Part shown: piece by piece, positions 10,426 to 20,158 of the stretch | Position numbering within the stretch: position 1 is the first letter of the stretch | Layout of the letters: each line of letters starts with the position of its first letter | NCBI GenBank assembly: GCA_022564545.1 | Contig: JADFLG010000003.1 | Span: 1-64,000, forward strand | From: Chloroflexota bacterium | Lineage (GTDB): Bacteria; Chloroflexota; Dehalococcoidia; Lucifugimonadales; Lucifugimonadaceae | Reading direction: 5' to 3' | Length of the DNA stretch: 64,000 nt | Notes under the pieces: model-generated | The model's input: the letters and a program-made list of their open reading frames with translations, nothing else | Told to the model about the DNA's origin: nothing | Database searches by the model: none | Made by a program: the position numbers and the translations under genes

Positions 10426-11234
10426 ATAGGCAACGGGTACCACAACCCAACTATGATCCAGCTATTCGGATGTGCCCGCATGGTGCCGACGAAAAATGAC
10501 GTATCGAATCTGTCGATCATTTCTTGTTCAAATTTTTGTCTGAATTTCGCCTCCCAACCTGACTTGTATCGCCATCCGAATCGCCGATAGGCCTGTCCCA
10601 TTTCCCAGTCGGTGCAAGAGAGCACGTGCCCTGAGCATGAAGCGTCGTCACATTCAAACTCGTAGGAAAACTTGTATGGCAGTTTCTCCAACTCGCTCAT
10701 CGGAGCATTACCAAACAGGGGGAGCTGCCTCAATCGGGACAGTTGACCAGCAGTCCACTCGCTACTTTCAGCATCAAGTTTTAATCGGTGAATTATTTTA
10801 GGTCGGAAAAACCCGAGCGTGCTGGCCGTTTTGTCATGGCGTTGTGCTTGCTGGAGCTCACACAGGGAACCAGAGCGCATTGGCTCGATGAACTTTTTCC
10901 TACCGTCCCACGTTCTTTTGGGAGGTATCGCACTGATAACTTCTATCGACTCTGGGTCAATCCTGTAACTCTCTGGACGCGGATCGTTGGAGTGTTGGAC
11001 ATCAACGTCGATCCATTGCCATTTCGAGAATCTTCGATCGCTATCTAAAAAACGGTAAGGAATCGGAAACAGCCGAATCCACTGACCGTTATCCGTCACT
11101 CCTGCTGTGCACGAAACCTCGATTCCGTTTTGGGCGGGCGTGGGATACGTGCGCACTGCTATCAAGACGCGCTTTCGCTCCCAGCCGATTTGACCAGATT
11201 TCGCGGGACGCGCAGTCGGTTGTTCACTTGCCAT
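10422..11234 (-). CDS. Conserved hypothetical protein, convergent with and overlapping the ASCH-like gene
   Basis: 270-codon ORF, RVLIAVRTYPTPAQNGIEVSCTAGVTDNGQWIRLFPIPYRFLDSDRRFSKWQWIDVDV; no assigned function recognised. Confidence 0.7.
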   Translation of the reverse strand: MASEQPTARPAKSGQIGWERKRVLIAVRTYPTPAQNGIEVSCTAGVTDNGQWIRLFPIPYRFLDSDRRFSKWQWIDVDVQHSNDPRPESYRIDPESIEVISAIPPKRTWDGRKKFIEPMRSGSLCELQQAQRHDKTASTLGFFRPKIIHRLKLDAESSEWTAGQLSRLRQLPLFGNAPMSELEKLPYKFSYEFECDDASCSGHVLSCTDWEMGQAYRRFGWRYKSGWEAKFRQKFEQEMIDRFDTSFFVGTMRAHPNSWIIVGLWYPLPI

Positions 11235-11316
11235 GAGTCACGCAAGTTTAACTTAGGGCATTAGTTATCCAGAAATATACGTGTCGTCGATATTCGTGAA
11301 TACTCGTCCATGCAAC

Positions 11317-12123
11317 TCACACCATTACCTGGCCGCCGTCGCACTGGATGGTCTGGCCGGTGATGTTGCGAGCTTCCTCCGAAGCTAAAAACACCGCGAG
11401 CGCGCCGATGTCGGAAGGCTCCTGCGGCCGGCCCATAGGAATGACCTCCTTCAGCGACGCCATGAAAACGGCGTACTTGTCTTTGCCAGCCACCGCCTCA
11501 TCGCCCATCGCCTCGCGCTCCTTCATCCAGTCCTGGTGGAACTGGGTCCAGATCCGACCCGGAGCGATGGCGTTCACGTTGATGTTCTCGGCCGCGAACT
11601 CCCGGGCACATGCCTGTGTGTAAGCGATCACCGACATCTTTGTCGTGGCGTAGTAGGCGGTGATGTACTTGGCAGCCCTGGCGGCGACCGACGCAATGTT
11701 GATGATCTTGCCGGACTGTCGTTCGCGCATTTGTGGCAGAACGGCCTCGGTGACATCGGCCAGGCCCTTCACGTTTACCTTCCATGTGAACTCCCAGTCG
11801 ATATCCCGGAACGCCGTTCCGGTCGAGCCCGGAGCGCCTGCGACACCTGCGTTGTTCACGAGAATGTCGATCTGCCCCGCTTCGGCGGTGATACTCCCGA
11901 CCCCGGTGTTGACTGAATCCCTGTCGGTAACGTCCATCCGAGCGGTGTAGGCTTTGCGGCCGAGCGCCTCGACCTGTCTGGCGGCGCTGGCGGCATTCTC
12001 TTCGTTCAGGTCGGCAATGGCGATATCGGCCCCCTGCTCGGCCATCTTCAGCACGATACCGAGTCCGAGGCCCTGCCCGCCGCCGGTCACCAACGCTACT
12101 TTCCCACTCAAATCAGCAAACAT
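11317..12123 (-). CDS. SDR family oxidoreductase
   Basis: ALVTGGGQGLGLGI, NNAGVAGAPG, YYATTKMSV, AIAPGRIWT, GQTIQCDGGQVMV. Confidence 0.92.
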   Translation of the reverse strand: MFADLSGKVALVTGGGQGLGLGIVLKMAEQGADIAIADLNEENAASAARQVEALGRKAYTARMDVTDRDSVNTGVGSITAEAGQIDILVNNAGVAGAPGSTGTAFRDIDWEFTWKVNVKGLADVTEAVLPQMRERQSGKIINIASVAARAAKYITAYYATTKMSVIAYTQACAREFAAENINVNAIAPGRIWTQFHQDWMKEREAMGDEAVAGKDKYAVFMASLKEVIPMGRPQEPSDIGALAVFLASEEARNITGQTIQCDGGQVMV

Positions 12124-12426
12124 TTGTTATTTCCTGCTGTCTCTTCGAAATCGGATGTTCGGCACCAAATATGCGAACCCTCCGGACTCAAACACAAATA
12201 ATTAGACATGCCAATCTACCAAGAAATAGCGATGTTAACTGCGTCTCGACGACATAGTGTCGGCGATGTCCACAACCACGGCCAACATCAAGCGGGTCTA
12301 CATTACCGGCAACCCCGACATTGAGAAAATTCTCAACGTCATTAACTCCAAATAGTGCGCTGGTGGCATTACCATGCGAATCGCGCGTACCCAAGCCCGT
12401 CAAAACCTCCGTTACTGAGGAACTCA

Positions 12427-13461
12427 ATGCAGTCAACCGCGTCGCTGCCCGCCGTATCGTCCGACACAGTCTTTGAGCCAGTTCCACATTGGGCTAAAGT
12501 TCCCCATGGCGTCTGGCTCCGTGAGGCAACTTCTGTTGCGGTCGACAGAGACGACAACGTGTTCGTGTTCAACCGCGGCAATAAGCCGATGCTTGTTTTC
12601 GATCCCGCCGGCAACGTGATCGACATGTGGGGCAATGACAATCCACCTGACGACGTGCGAATTATCCGGGACCCCTACGGGAACGCGTCGCAATTCTGGA
12701 ACACGTGGTTTACACGTCCGCACGCTGTGACTATCGACCACGAAGACAACGTCTGGCTCGTCGACGACAACGGAAACCAGATTCACAAGATGTCGAAATC
12801 TGGTGAATTCCTGATGACTATCGGGACCGGCGAGGCCGCTCCAAAGCAGAGTGGCGAGACGTTCAACCGGCCCACCGACGTGGCGATCTCAAAGACGACG
12901 GGTGAGATATTCATCACCGACGGTTACGACAATTCCCGGATACACCGGTTCGATCCTGAGGGAGTCTTGATCAAGTCGTGGGGCGTCATTGGCACCGATC
13001 CCGGCGAGTTCAACGTGCCTCACAACCTCGCCCTGATTGACGATGAGGAAGTGATTGTTTGTGATCGTGAAAACTACAGGGTCCAGGTGTTTTCTCTGGA
13101 TGGCGAGTTCCGACGGCAGTGGATGGTTCACAAGGCTGTTGCGGTCGAGGTGACCGGCACGGGCGACGACGTCAGGATTTACATCGCTGAACAGGGCCCG
13201 ACGAAGGGATCGCCGAACCGCGGTGAACCGAACCTCGGCAACCGGGTCGGCATCTACGACCGGGATGGCAACCGTATCGCCCGTTTCGGTTCAACGGAGA
13301 TCGGTGAAGAGCCCGACCAGTTCCTGTGGCCGCACAGCATGGCGATCGACTCCCACGGCGATGTGTACGTTGCCGAAGTCTCGTACGTTGAGATAGGCAT
13401 GACACAGAATCCTCGACGGGAAATGGCGTCACTGCGAAAGTGGAAACGCGCGAAGGGCTGA
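12427..13461 (+). CDS. NHL-repeat / six-bladed beta-propeller protein (peptidylamidoglycolate lyase-like)
   Basis: repeated blade motifs such as RPHAVTIDHEDNVWLVDDNGNQIHKMSKSGE, VPHNLALIDDEEVIVCDRENYRVQVFSLDGEF. Confidence 0.8.
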   Translation: MQSTASLPAVSSDTVFEPVPHWAKVPHGVWLREATSVAVDRDDNVFVFNRGNKPMLVFDPAGNVIDMWGNDNPPDDVRIIRDPYGNASQFWNTWFTRPHAVTIDHEDNVWLVDDNGNQIHKMSKSGEFLMTIGTGEAAPKQSGETFNRPTDVAISKTTGEIFITDGYDNSRIHRFDPEGVLIKSWGVIGTDPGEFNVPHNLALIDDEEVIVCDRENYRVQVFSLDGEFRRQWMVHKAVAVEVTGTGDDVRIYIAEQGPTKGSPNRGEPNLGNRVGIYDRDGNRIARFGSTEIGEEPDQFLWPHSMAIDSHGDVYVAEVSYVEIGMTQNPRREMASLRKWKRAKG

Positions 13462-13597
13462 ACGTTAGCGCTCCCCTCGCAATGCCAGAACCCCGCATGG
13501 ACGCCTGCCTGCCCCGGGTACAATTCATTGCCGCCGGGCCTCCGTGCGCGGTCAATATTTGTCGAATACCAACCCGAACAGCCAGGCCGACCTTTTT

Positions 13598-14920
13598 ATG
13601 AGCAACGTAACGATTCGAGATATCAAGACAATCCTCACCGAGCCAGAAAATATCCGGCTGGTCATCGTCAAAGTCGAGACGTCGGAGCCGGGACTTTACG
13701 GTCTGGGTTGCGCGACCTTCACGCAGCGGCCCACGGCAGTAGCGGCGGCGGTCGACGACTACCTGCGGCCCTTCCTGCTGGGTCGAAACGTTGCCGATAT
13801 CGAGGACATCTGGCAGTCGTCGTATGTCTCTTCCTACTGGCGCAACGGACCTGTCTTGAACAACGCCCTTTCCGGTGTCGACCAGGCCCTGTGGGACATC
13901 AAGGGCAAGATGGCGGACATGCCTGTGTACGATCTGCTCGGCGGTCGCGCCAGGGAGGCAGCACCGGTCTACGTACACGCGTCTGGCCCGACCAGGGAAG
14001 AGGTCGGAGATAAGATGCAGGCGTTCCTGGAGCAGGGATTCCATCATGTTCGCATACAGGTTGAAACGCCAGGATACGCAAGTTACGGGACCGGCAGAGG
14101 CCTGACAGAAGCCGACCTTGAGTACGGCCGCGGCGGTGCCGTGGGAGACAAGTCTCTCCCGTTGGAGGGTCCCAGGCCGGTCACGACCTGGGTGCGCCCC
14201 CAGGAAGAGGGCAAAAGATACGCACATCCGGGCGGGGTGTTCGAGCCCAAGCCGTACATGCGATCGACGCTCGATCTGTTCGAGTACGTCCGTGATCGTT
14301 TTGGCTACGGTGTCGAAATTCTCCACGACGTCCACGAGCGGATTCCGCCGATCCTCGGCGTCTGGTTCGCCAAAGAGGTCGAGAAGTACCAGCTCTTCTT
14401 CCTGGAAGATCTTTTCAGTCCGGAAGACAACGATTACTTCCGGATGGTGCGGGAACAGACGTCGACTCCGATCGCCATGGGTGAACTCTGGAACAGCCCC
14501 CACGAAGTGATTCCGATGATCAAGGACCGCCTGATCGATTTCATCCGCATTCACCTGTCACAGATCGGCGGTATTACCCCGGCCAGGAAGATCGCGGCGA
14601 TGGGCGAGCTGTTCAACGTGCGGACTGCGTGGCACGGTCCCGGAGACACTTCGCCGGTGGGTCACGCGGCCAATATGATGCTGAACCTCAACACCTACAA
14701 CTTCGGCATCCAGGAGGCGGCAATTCCGGGCGAGCGCACACGAGAGATGTTTCCGGGCATGCCAACTTTGAAGGATGGCATGATGTGGTCCAATGGCAAG
14801 CCGGGCCTGGGTATCGACATCGACGAGAAGATGGCAGCAAAATTCCCGTTCAAGGAGCGTGAGTTCGGTGGCGCCTGGGACACTGTGCGCCGGGCCGACG
14901 GCACAATGGTGAAGCCGTAG
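13598..14920 (+). CDS. Mandelate racemase/enolase superfamily protein (D-mannonate dehydratase-like)
   Basis: SGVDQALWDIKGKMADMPVYDLLGGRAREAAPVYVHASG; FFLEDLFSPEDNDYFRMVREQTSTPIAMGELWNSPHEV; TAWHGPGDTSPVGHAAN. Confidence 0.85.
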   Translation: MSNVTIRDIKTILTEPENIRLVIVKVETSEPGLYGLGCATFTQRPTAVAAAVDDYLRPFLLGRNVADIEDIWQSSYVSSYWRNGPVLNNALSGVDQALWDIKGKMADMPVYDLLGGRAREAAPVYVHASGPTREEVGDKMQAFLEQGFHHVRIQVETPGYASYGTGRGLTEADLEYGRGGAVGDKSLPLEGPRPVTTWVRPQEEGKRYAHPGGVFEPKPYMRSTLDLFEYVRDRFGYGVEILHDVHERIPPILGVWFAKEVEKYQLFFLEDLFSPEDNDYFRMVREQTSTPIAMGELWNSPHEVIPMIKDRLIDFIRIHLSQIGGITPARKIAAMGELFNVRTAWHGPGDTSPVGHAANMMLNLNTYNFGIQEAAIPGERTREMFPGMPTLKDGMMWSNGKPGLGIDIDEKMAAKFPFKEREFGGAWDTVRRADGTMVKP

Positions 14921-15052
14921 TGTGCGGTGGCACGCTTTCTCCGGCCCATTCGACTTCTCGCAGGACAGGCAAGGTTGGTGTTGGTCGAATCGCCAATATC
15001 AAGCAGGTGCCGACTTACCCATCCTCCAGCGCGGGCGTAGACTCTGCACGCC

Positions 15053-16384
15053 TTGCCAGATTCAACAGATTCGAACACCTCCGTAGATTCCGCGAGTACG
15101 GCTGAGTCGCGATCTGAGGTCCTGAATCAGGTTCAAGATGACAACGCTGACACTGGAGTAAGCATCTCCAGGCCGCCGTCGCTTGCACTGATGTACGGCC
15201 TCTCGGCAGGGCATGGCGTCAAGCATTTCGGGCAGGGCGCGCTGCTCATCATGATCCCGAGCATCAAGGCCACGTTCGGGCTTTCCGATATCGCCATTGG
15301 CGGCATCTGGTCGGCCCAATCCATCTCGTCGGGCGTAGCAAACATCCCTGCCGGCATCCTCACCGACATGTTCCGCAAGAAGGTCGCCTGGATCCTCTTT
15401 GCCTCGATGATGATGGTCGGCGCCGGCTACATCCTCATCAGCGTCTCGCCTGTCTACTGGGTACTGCTCGTCGGCGTCGTCATCATCGGGTTCGGCACAT
15501 CGATGTGGCACGCCCCGGCCTTCGGCACCCTCGCGGCGCGGTACCCCAGGCGACGTGGCTTCGCAATGGCCGCGCATCTTACAGGCGCGCAGATAGGAAA
15601 CACGACCTCGCCACTGATCATCGGCTTCCTCCTGGCCGGCACGATCGGGTCGTGGGTAGTGTTCGGCGGTATCGAATGGCGCTGGCTTGCCGCGTTTGTT
15701 TCGGTGCCAATGATCTTGACCGCGCTCGTTGTGATTGCCAGGTTCAAGTCGGCGGGCGCCGAATCGACGGGTCCCGTCACTCTCGGCCAGTATTTTGCCT
15801 CGGCCAGGCGACTCGTCAGCAATCGCGGCGTGCTCGGCATGGCCCTGCTCGGTGCGATGCGCGGGGCGGTGCACAACTCGTTCCAGGTGTTCCTGGTCAT
15901 TTACATGCGTGAGGAACTCGGCTACTCGAACACCTTCGTGGGCGTCCACATTGCGCTGATAACGATGGCCGGAATTATCTCGACACCAATCATGGGCAAC
16001 GTCTCCGATCGCATAGGGCGTCGCCCGGTGATCTCGTTTGCGATGACCTCGATGACCGTGCTGCTCTTCCTGTTCCTGCAGTTCGATTCAGGACTCGCGA
16101 TGACGATCCTGGTCGCCGTGCTGGGGCTGTTCTTTTTCTCGGTGATGCCGATCATCAACGCGGCTGCGATGGACATGATCGACCGAGGCTCGGAGGGTTC
16201 GGGCACAGCGCTAATGTTTGCTGGCGGTTCGGTGGTCGGATCACTCACCCCGATCGGCGCCGGGTTCGTATACCAGTCGAATGGATTTCACGGCGTCGTC
16301 ATTTTCGCGGGCACCATGGCCACCATCGGGGCAGTCCTCGCCCTGGTCCTCCCAATGAAGAGCCGTTTAACGTCAACTGCATAG
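15053..16384 (+). CDS. MFS transporter; start uncertain because the N-terminus overlaps a repeat element
   Basis: 12-TM-like hydrophobic protein with GNVSDRIGRRPVIS MFS loop motif. Confidence 0.8.
   Translation: MPDSTDSNTSVDSASTAESRSEVLNQVQDDNADTGVSISRPPSLALMYGLSAGHGVKHFGQGALLIMIPSIKATFGLSDIAIGGIWSAQSISSGVANIPAGILTDMFRKKVAWILFASMMMVGAGYILISVSPVYWVLLVGVVIIGFGTSMWHAPAFGTLAARYPRRRGFAMAAHLTGAQIGNTTSPLIIGFLLAGTIGSWVVFGGIEWRWLAAFVSVPMILTALVVIARFKSAGAESTGPVTLGQYFASARRLVSNRGVLGMALLGAMRGAVHNSFQVFLVIYMREELGYSNTFVGVHIALITMAGIISTPIMGNVSDRIGRRPVISFAMTSMTVLLFLFLQFDSGLAMTILVAVLGLFFFSVMPIINAAAMDMIDRGSEGSGTALMFAGGSVVGSLTPIGAGFVYQSNGFHGVVIFAGTMATIGAVLALVLPMKSRLTSTA
15112..15141. repeat. Candidate dispersed palindromic element (translates as VILNLIQDL / EVLNQVQDD)
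   Basis: GTCATCTTGAACCTGATTCAGGACCTC (reverse complement), with TTGAACCTGATTCAG forming an imperfect palindrome. Confidence 0.5.
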
Positions 16385-16684
16385 CTGCGCCGTACTGGGA
16401 TGCGACATAGCCGTGCCGCACACGCCATGTTGAATAGCCGCACCGCACTGTCATGCCGAACTTGTCAGCCCTGAGCACAATCGAATGGGATTCAGTATCT
16501 GTTGCCGGCGCGTCAATACATTGCGGTTCAGTCTTAGCCGAACTTGCTGTAGCCCTTCTCATCTTCTCTATGAGGTCGGAGGGTGACCGACCCTCTAATT
16601 CCCATTTTGCACCGGGCGGACATGCGTCCTTGGGTGCACGCGCAAGCTCCGCGGGGCACGACGGGCGAGGGCGGGAGGAAATAG

Positions 16685-17365
16685 CTAAAGTGCGGAAACC
16701 GAGTACCCGATTCCGCGATGCGCCCGAATCAGACCGTCTTCACGCGAATCCCGGTTCAACTTTTGCCGGAGCCTGCGGACAGCCATGTGCACTGCCGCAT
16801 CCGAAACTGTCGTGTTGCCCCACGCCTTTTGCTTCAACGACGAGTACTCAACCACCACGCCCGGATCCTCTGTGAGCGATAGCAATATATCCCACTCGGT
16901 GAGATTCAGTTCGACCCGATCACCGTCCACGGTCGCGACCTTGCGACTGAAATCGAACAGAAGGCCCGGTGCCGCGAAAGTCGTTCGTTCCGAGATCCTG
17001 CCCGACGTACGGCGGGTGACCGCTTCGACCCGCGCCATCAGTTCGATCGGCTCGAACGGCTTGGTGATGTAATCGTCAGCGCCCATCGCTAGCGCCTTGA
17101 CGACTGACTCAATGGTGTCGTTTCCACTGACGACGATTACCGGCACGTCCGACGATTTTCGGATCTGCCTCAGAACATCCAGACCGTCCATGTCCGGCAG
17201 CCCCAGGTCAAGGAACACCAGGTCCGCATCACGTGACCCCAGATAATCGAGCATGTCGGCACCAAGCTCGAATTCAGCAATGTCGTATTTACGCCCCGAT
17301 ACTGCGAGGCAAACACGAATCGTATCGCGCTGATTGGGATCGTCGTCGCAGATAATGACTTTCAA
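16685..17365 (-). CDS. OmpR/PhoB-family response regulator with winged-helix output domain
   Basis: VIICDDDPNQRDTIRV, LVFLDLGLPDMDGLDVL, ADDYITKPFEPIELMARVEA, VHMAVRRLRQKL. Confidence 0.9.
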   Translation of the reverse strand: MKVIICDDDPNQRDTIRVCLAVSGRKYDIAEFELGADMLDYLGSRDADLVFLDLGLPDMDGLDVLRQIRKSSDVPVIVVSGNDTIESVVKALAMGADDYITKPFEPIELMARVEAVTRRTSGRISERTTFAAPGLLFDFSRKVATVDGDRVELNLTEWDILLSLTEDPGVVVEYSSLKQKAWGNTTVSDAAVHMAVRRLRQKLNRDSREDGLIRAHRGIGYSVSAL

Positions 17366-17698
17366 AGGAGAGGGGGCTCCAATCGAGCCATGCCGGGGTC
17401 AGACAGCGGGGTGGGGTCATGTGAGAACGTGAGAAAACAATATCAGTTTTGGTACTTCGATTGCCGGATCATGTCGAATATTCGCGACGAAGACGACCTC
17501 AAACACACTCGCAATTCCCTGTTTTGAGCGCTCGGTGGCACCACTGAGGCAAACTTATGCGCCAGAACACAGGCGCGGTACTCTTTACTCTGTCTCCGAA
17601 TATTGCTCCAGCTTCGCTCACAATCCGGCCAGCACCATTTTGTTGGGCCCACAAACTCAGGCCGGATCGCCTGACGCCGGTCTGGCAGGAAAAAAAAT

Positions 17699-18562
17699 AT
17701 GAAAGCGATCGATATTCACGCCCACATTCCGAGGATGCCCGGCCTTCCCGAATATGGGATCGAGCGGGGCCTGAGGCGCATGTTCCGGATGGGGGGCGAA
17801 CCCGACGATGTGGCGAAGATGGTCGAGACCTATCGTGCCATCGATACGATGGCTGTGATCTTCTCGGTCGACGCCGAGACCGAAACCGGTGATTTGCCCG
17901 ACCCCAACGATTACGTCGCCGAGACTGTTGCCGCCCACCCCGATGTCCTGATGGGTTTTTGTACCGTCGATCCGCGGAAGGGAGGTGCGGCGGTCGAGGA
18001 GCTCGAACGGTCGATAACCGGCCTCGGTCTGCGCGGGTTGAAGCTGCACCCAATCCACCAGGGTTTCTTCCCCGACGACCCCCAATTCACCCCGCTGTTT
18101 TCGAAGGCAGAAGAACTGGACATTCCGGTGTTGATGCATTCCGGATACGCTGCCGCCGGGGCCAACACGCCCGGCGGCGGCGGCTTTCAGCTTGCCTATT
18201 CGCGACCGATTCCTCACGTCGACTCACTGGCAGCCCGGCACCCCGGCCTGACGATCATCATGGCCCACCCTGCCTGGCCGTGGATCCAGGAGCAGATCGC
18301 GGTGGCACTGCACAAGCCGAACGTCTTCATTGACCTGTCGGGCTGGGCGCCCCGCTATATTCCACAAGAACTTGTTCGTGAAGCGGGCGGCAGACTGCGT
18401 AAGAAAGTCCTGTTTGGCTCCGATTATCCGTACATCTCGCCAGTCACGTGGCTTGAGCAGTTCGAGCAACTTGACATCCGCGACGAGGCGCGACCGTTGA
18501 TTCTTCGCGACAATGCCGCCGGTATTTTAGGGCTTGAGGGGCGCTTGAAGCTTGAATCGTAG
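17699..18562 (+). CDS. Amidohydrolase family (TIM-barrel metal-dependent hydrolase)
   Basis: MKAIDIHAHIPRMPG, GLKLHPIHQGFFPDDPQFTPLF, VLFGSDYPYISP. Confidence 0.85.
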   Translation: MKAIDIHAHIPRMPGLPEYGIERGLRRMFRMGGEPDDVAKMVETYRAIDTMAVIFSVDAETETGDLPDPNDYVAETVAAHPDVLMGFCTVDPRKGGAAVEELERSITGLGLRGLKLHPIHQGFFPDDPQFTPLFSKAEELDIPVLMHSGYAAAGANTPGGGGFQLAYSRPIPHVDSLAARHPGLTIIMAHPAWPWIQEQIAVALHKPNVFIDLSGWAPRYIPQELVREAGGRLRKKVLFGSDYPYISPVTWLEQFEQLDIRDEARPLILRDNAAGILGLEGRLKLES

Positions 18563-18730
18563 TCTGCTTCCTGACACGCCCCGTTTGTTGCTAACGGGAA
18601 CTCACCTGAAACCGGATAAAACCTGTCGCTTTCCCGGGTTGAAGCCGGAGTGATCTGGCCGCGGGGGTTCTCGGTTGGCCGTAAAACTGTTACGGTCAGG
18701 GGACTGCTCCCTGTTGCCCCCTTAAAAAGA

Positions 18731-18763
18731 TGCGCCCCTCCTGAGGCGTGAGTGGAGGGGCGC
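18731..18763. terminator. Hairpin (GCGCCCCTCC...GGAGGGGCGC)
   Basis: inverted repeat GCGCCCCTCCTGAGGCGTGAGTGGAGGGGCGC. Confidence 0.6.
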
Positions 18764-18887
18764 ATGGGCTCTCAGCGGAGACTGAGCCAGTAACTTCCGA
18801 GCCCTGGAAGATTGCTGGCGGCGTGAGGTCTGTGTGTCCGCACAGACCTCAGCATTTCAGATTTTTATCACGCCCATTGGTTGCTCC

Positions 18888-19793
18888 CTAAACCGGAATT
18901 TTTCTTGACAAGAACTGTTTCGGGATTGCAGTTGTGAGGGCAGTGCCCCCGTTCAGGTTGACCAGCGCTGACTTCAGTCGGCTGTCGAGGATTCGCAAAC
19001 TGCTGATCAGCTTCAGCCGCCGGTACTCTGGAATGACCTGCAGCTGCATGGCGTCCAACTCACCGGCAATTTTTAGAACGGCGTTTTCGATCAGCTGGGT
19101 ATCCGCCTCGATGGGGCGGGCCGGCTGAATTACTGGCGCCGGTTCTGGCTGGCGTTCGGGCGCGCGTTTGCCATTTACGACTTCCTCGATGATGTCTTCG
19201 ATCGACAGGCTTGCGGCTGTCTTCGCCCGTCCAACGATTCGTTCGACGTGGACGCTTGAAAGACGGCCCTCAATAAACGGCTGTGCGATTTCTCGCTGCC
19301 TGGCGTGGTCTTCAATGTCGGCGATCGAGCGTGCTTCCTTAAAGGTCAGTTCGCCGCTGTTCACCCTTTCACCAAGACCCGGGTCGAGGGTGCGGATCAG
19401 GCTTTCGTAATGGTGGATGGTGCCTGGCGTAATTCCGGTGCGCCGTGCCAGCTCTTGCTGTGTCACTTCGTGTGTATCGCGGTATTCCATGAACGCACGT
19501 CCAAGGTCCATCGCTGGCACCAGCGAGGAGTGGTACTGCTCCGCCAGGGTCAGCTCCCAGCGCTCCTGCGGAGTAACCTCGTCTTTGACGGTGCATTCGA
19601 CCGCGATCTCGCCGGCCTCTCTCGCCGCCGTGAGTTTCCGTTCGCCCGCGAGGAGCATGTACCCGCTGGTCGTAGACAGAACCACCGGGTCACGTTTTGA
19701 GCGTACGGACCGGGTGCTTTCACGTCGTCCGTTTGCTCCCGTTGGGCGAGGCATATCGGGGTCCTGGAAGATCTGGTCAATCGGAATCTTCAA
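18888..19793 (-). CDS. ParB/RepB/Spo0J-like partition-family protein
   Basis: ParB-N-like region LLAGERKLTAAREAGEIAVECTVKDEVTPQERWELTLAEQYHS followed by HTH TQQELARRTGITPGTIHHYESLIRTL. Confidence 0.82.
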   Translation of the reverse strand: MKIPIDQIFQDPDMPRPTGANGRRESTRSVRSKRDPVVLSTTSGYMLLAGERKLTAAREAGEIAVECTVKDEVTPQERWELTLAEQYHSSLVPAMDLGRAFMEYRDTHEVTQQELARRTGITPGTIHHYESLIRTLDPGLGERVNSGELTFKEARSIADIEDHARQREIAQPFIEGRLSSVHVERIVGRAKTAASLSIEDIIEEVVNGKRAPERQPEPAPVIQPARPIEADTQLIENAVLKIAGELDAMQLQVIPEYRRLKLISSLRILDSRLKSALVNLNGGTALTTAIPKQFLSRKIPV

Positions 19794-19851
19794 CTTGTTG
19801 TCCTCTGTGCGATCCTGGGGCTAACTGGGAGTGCGAATTTGCGAGCCTGGC

Positions 19852-20158
19852 AAAATGGAACGGATTGGAACGTGAAAGTTTGTAGCGAACCGAACTCACA
19901 GTGCATTCCAAATCGTTGGCCCATATTCTCCGCGTTCCAAAAAGCAATTTCATAAACTGTCCCCGGCGGGGAAACCGCATTCCAAACAACATTTGACTTT
20001 GGAATTGCTGGGAGATAGTGTGGTGAGCGCGTAGGCTTGGAATGAGCATTTCCCAGTTCAAATGACCCTTCAAGAACAAACACCAACTATTCCCCCGTAT
20101 GTCCCGTACCGGACATTCCAAACATTTTTGGAATTCCTGCTTGACGAAGGCATTCCAG
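19852..20158. repeat. Cluster of TTGGAAT(G)/CATTCCAA motifs between the parB-like and DUF5343-like genes
   Basis: Sites at about 19865, 19904, 19934, 19978, 19999, 20037, 20114, 20128 and 20151. Confidence 0.6.

Noticed and set aside
13172-14554. 460-aa minus-strand ORF
   Set aside because: Antisense to the enolase-superfamily gene and the NHL gene end; composition typical of a spurious GC-rich shadow ORF.
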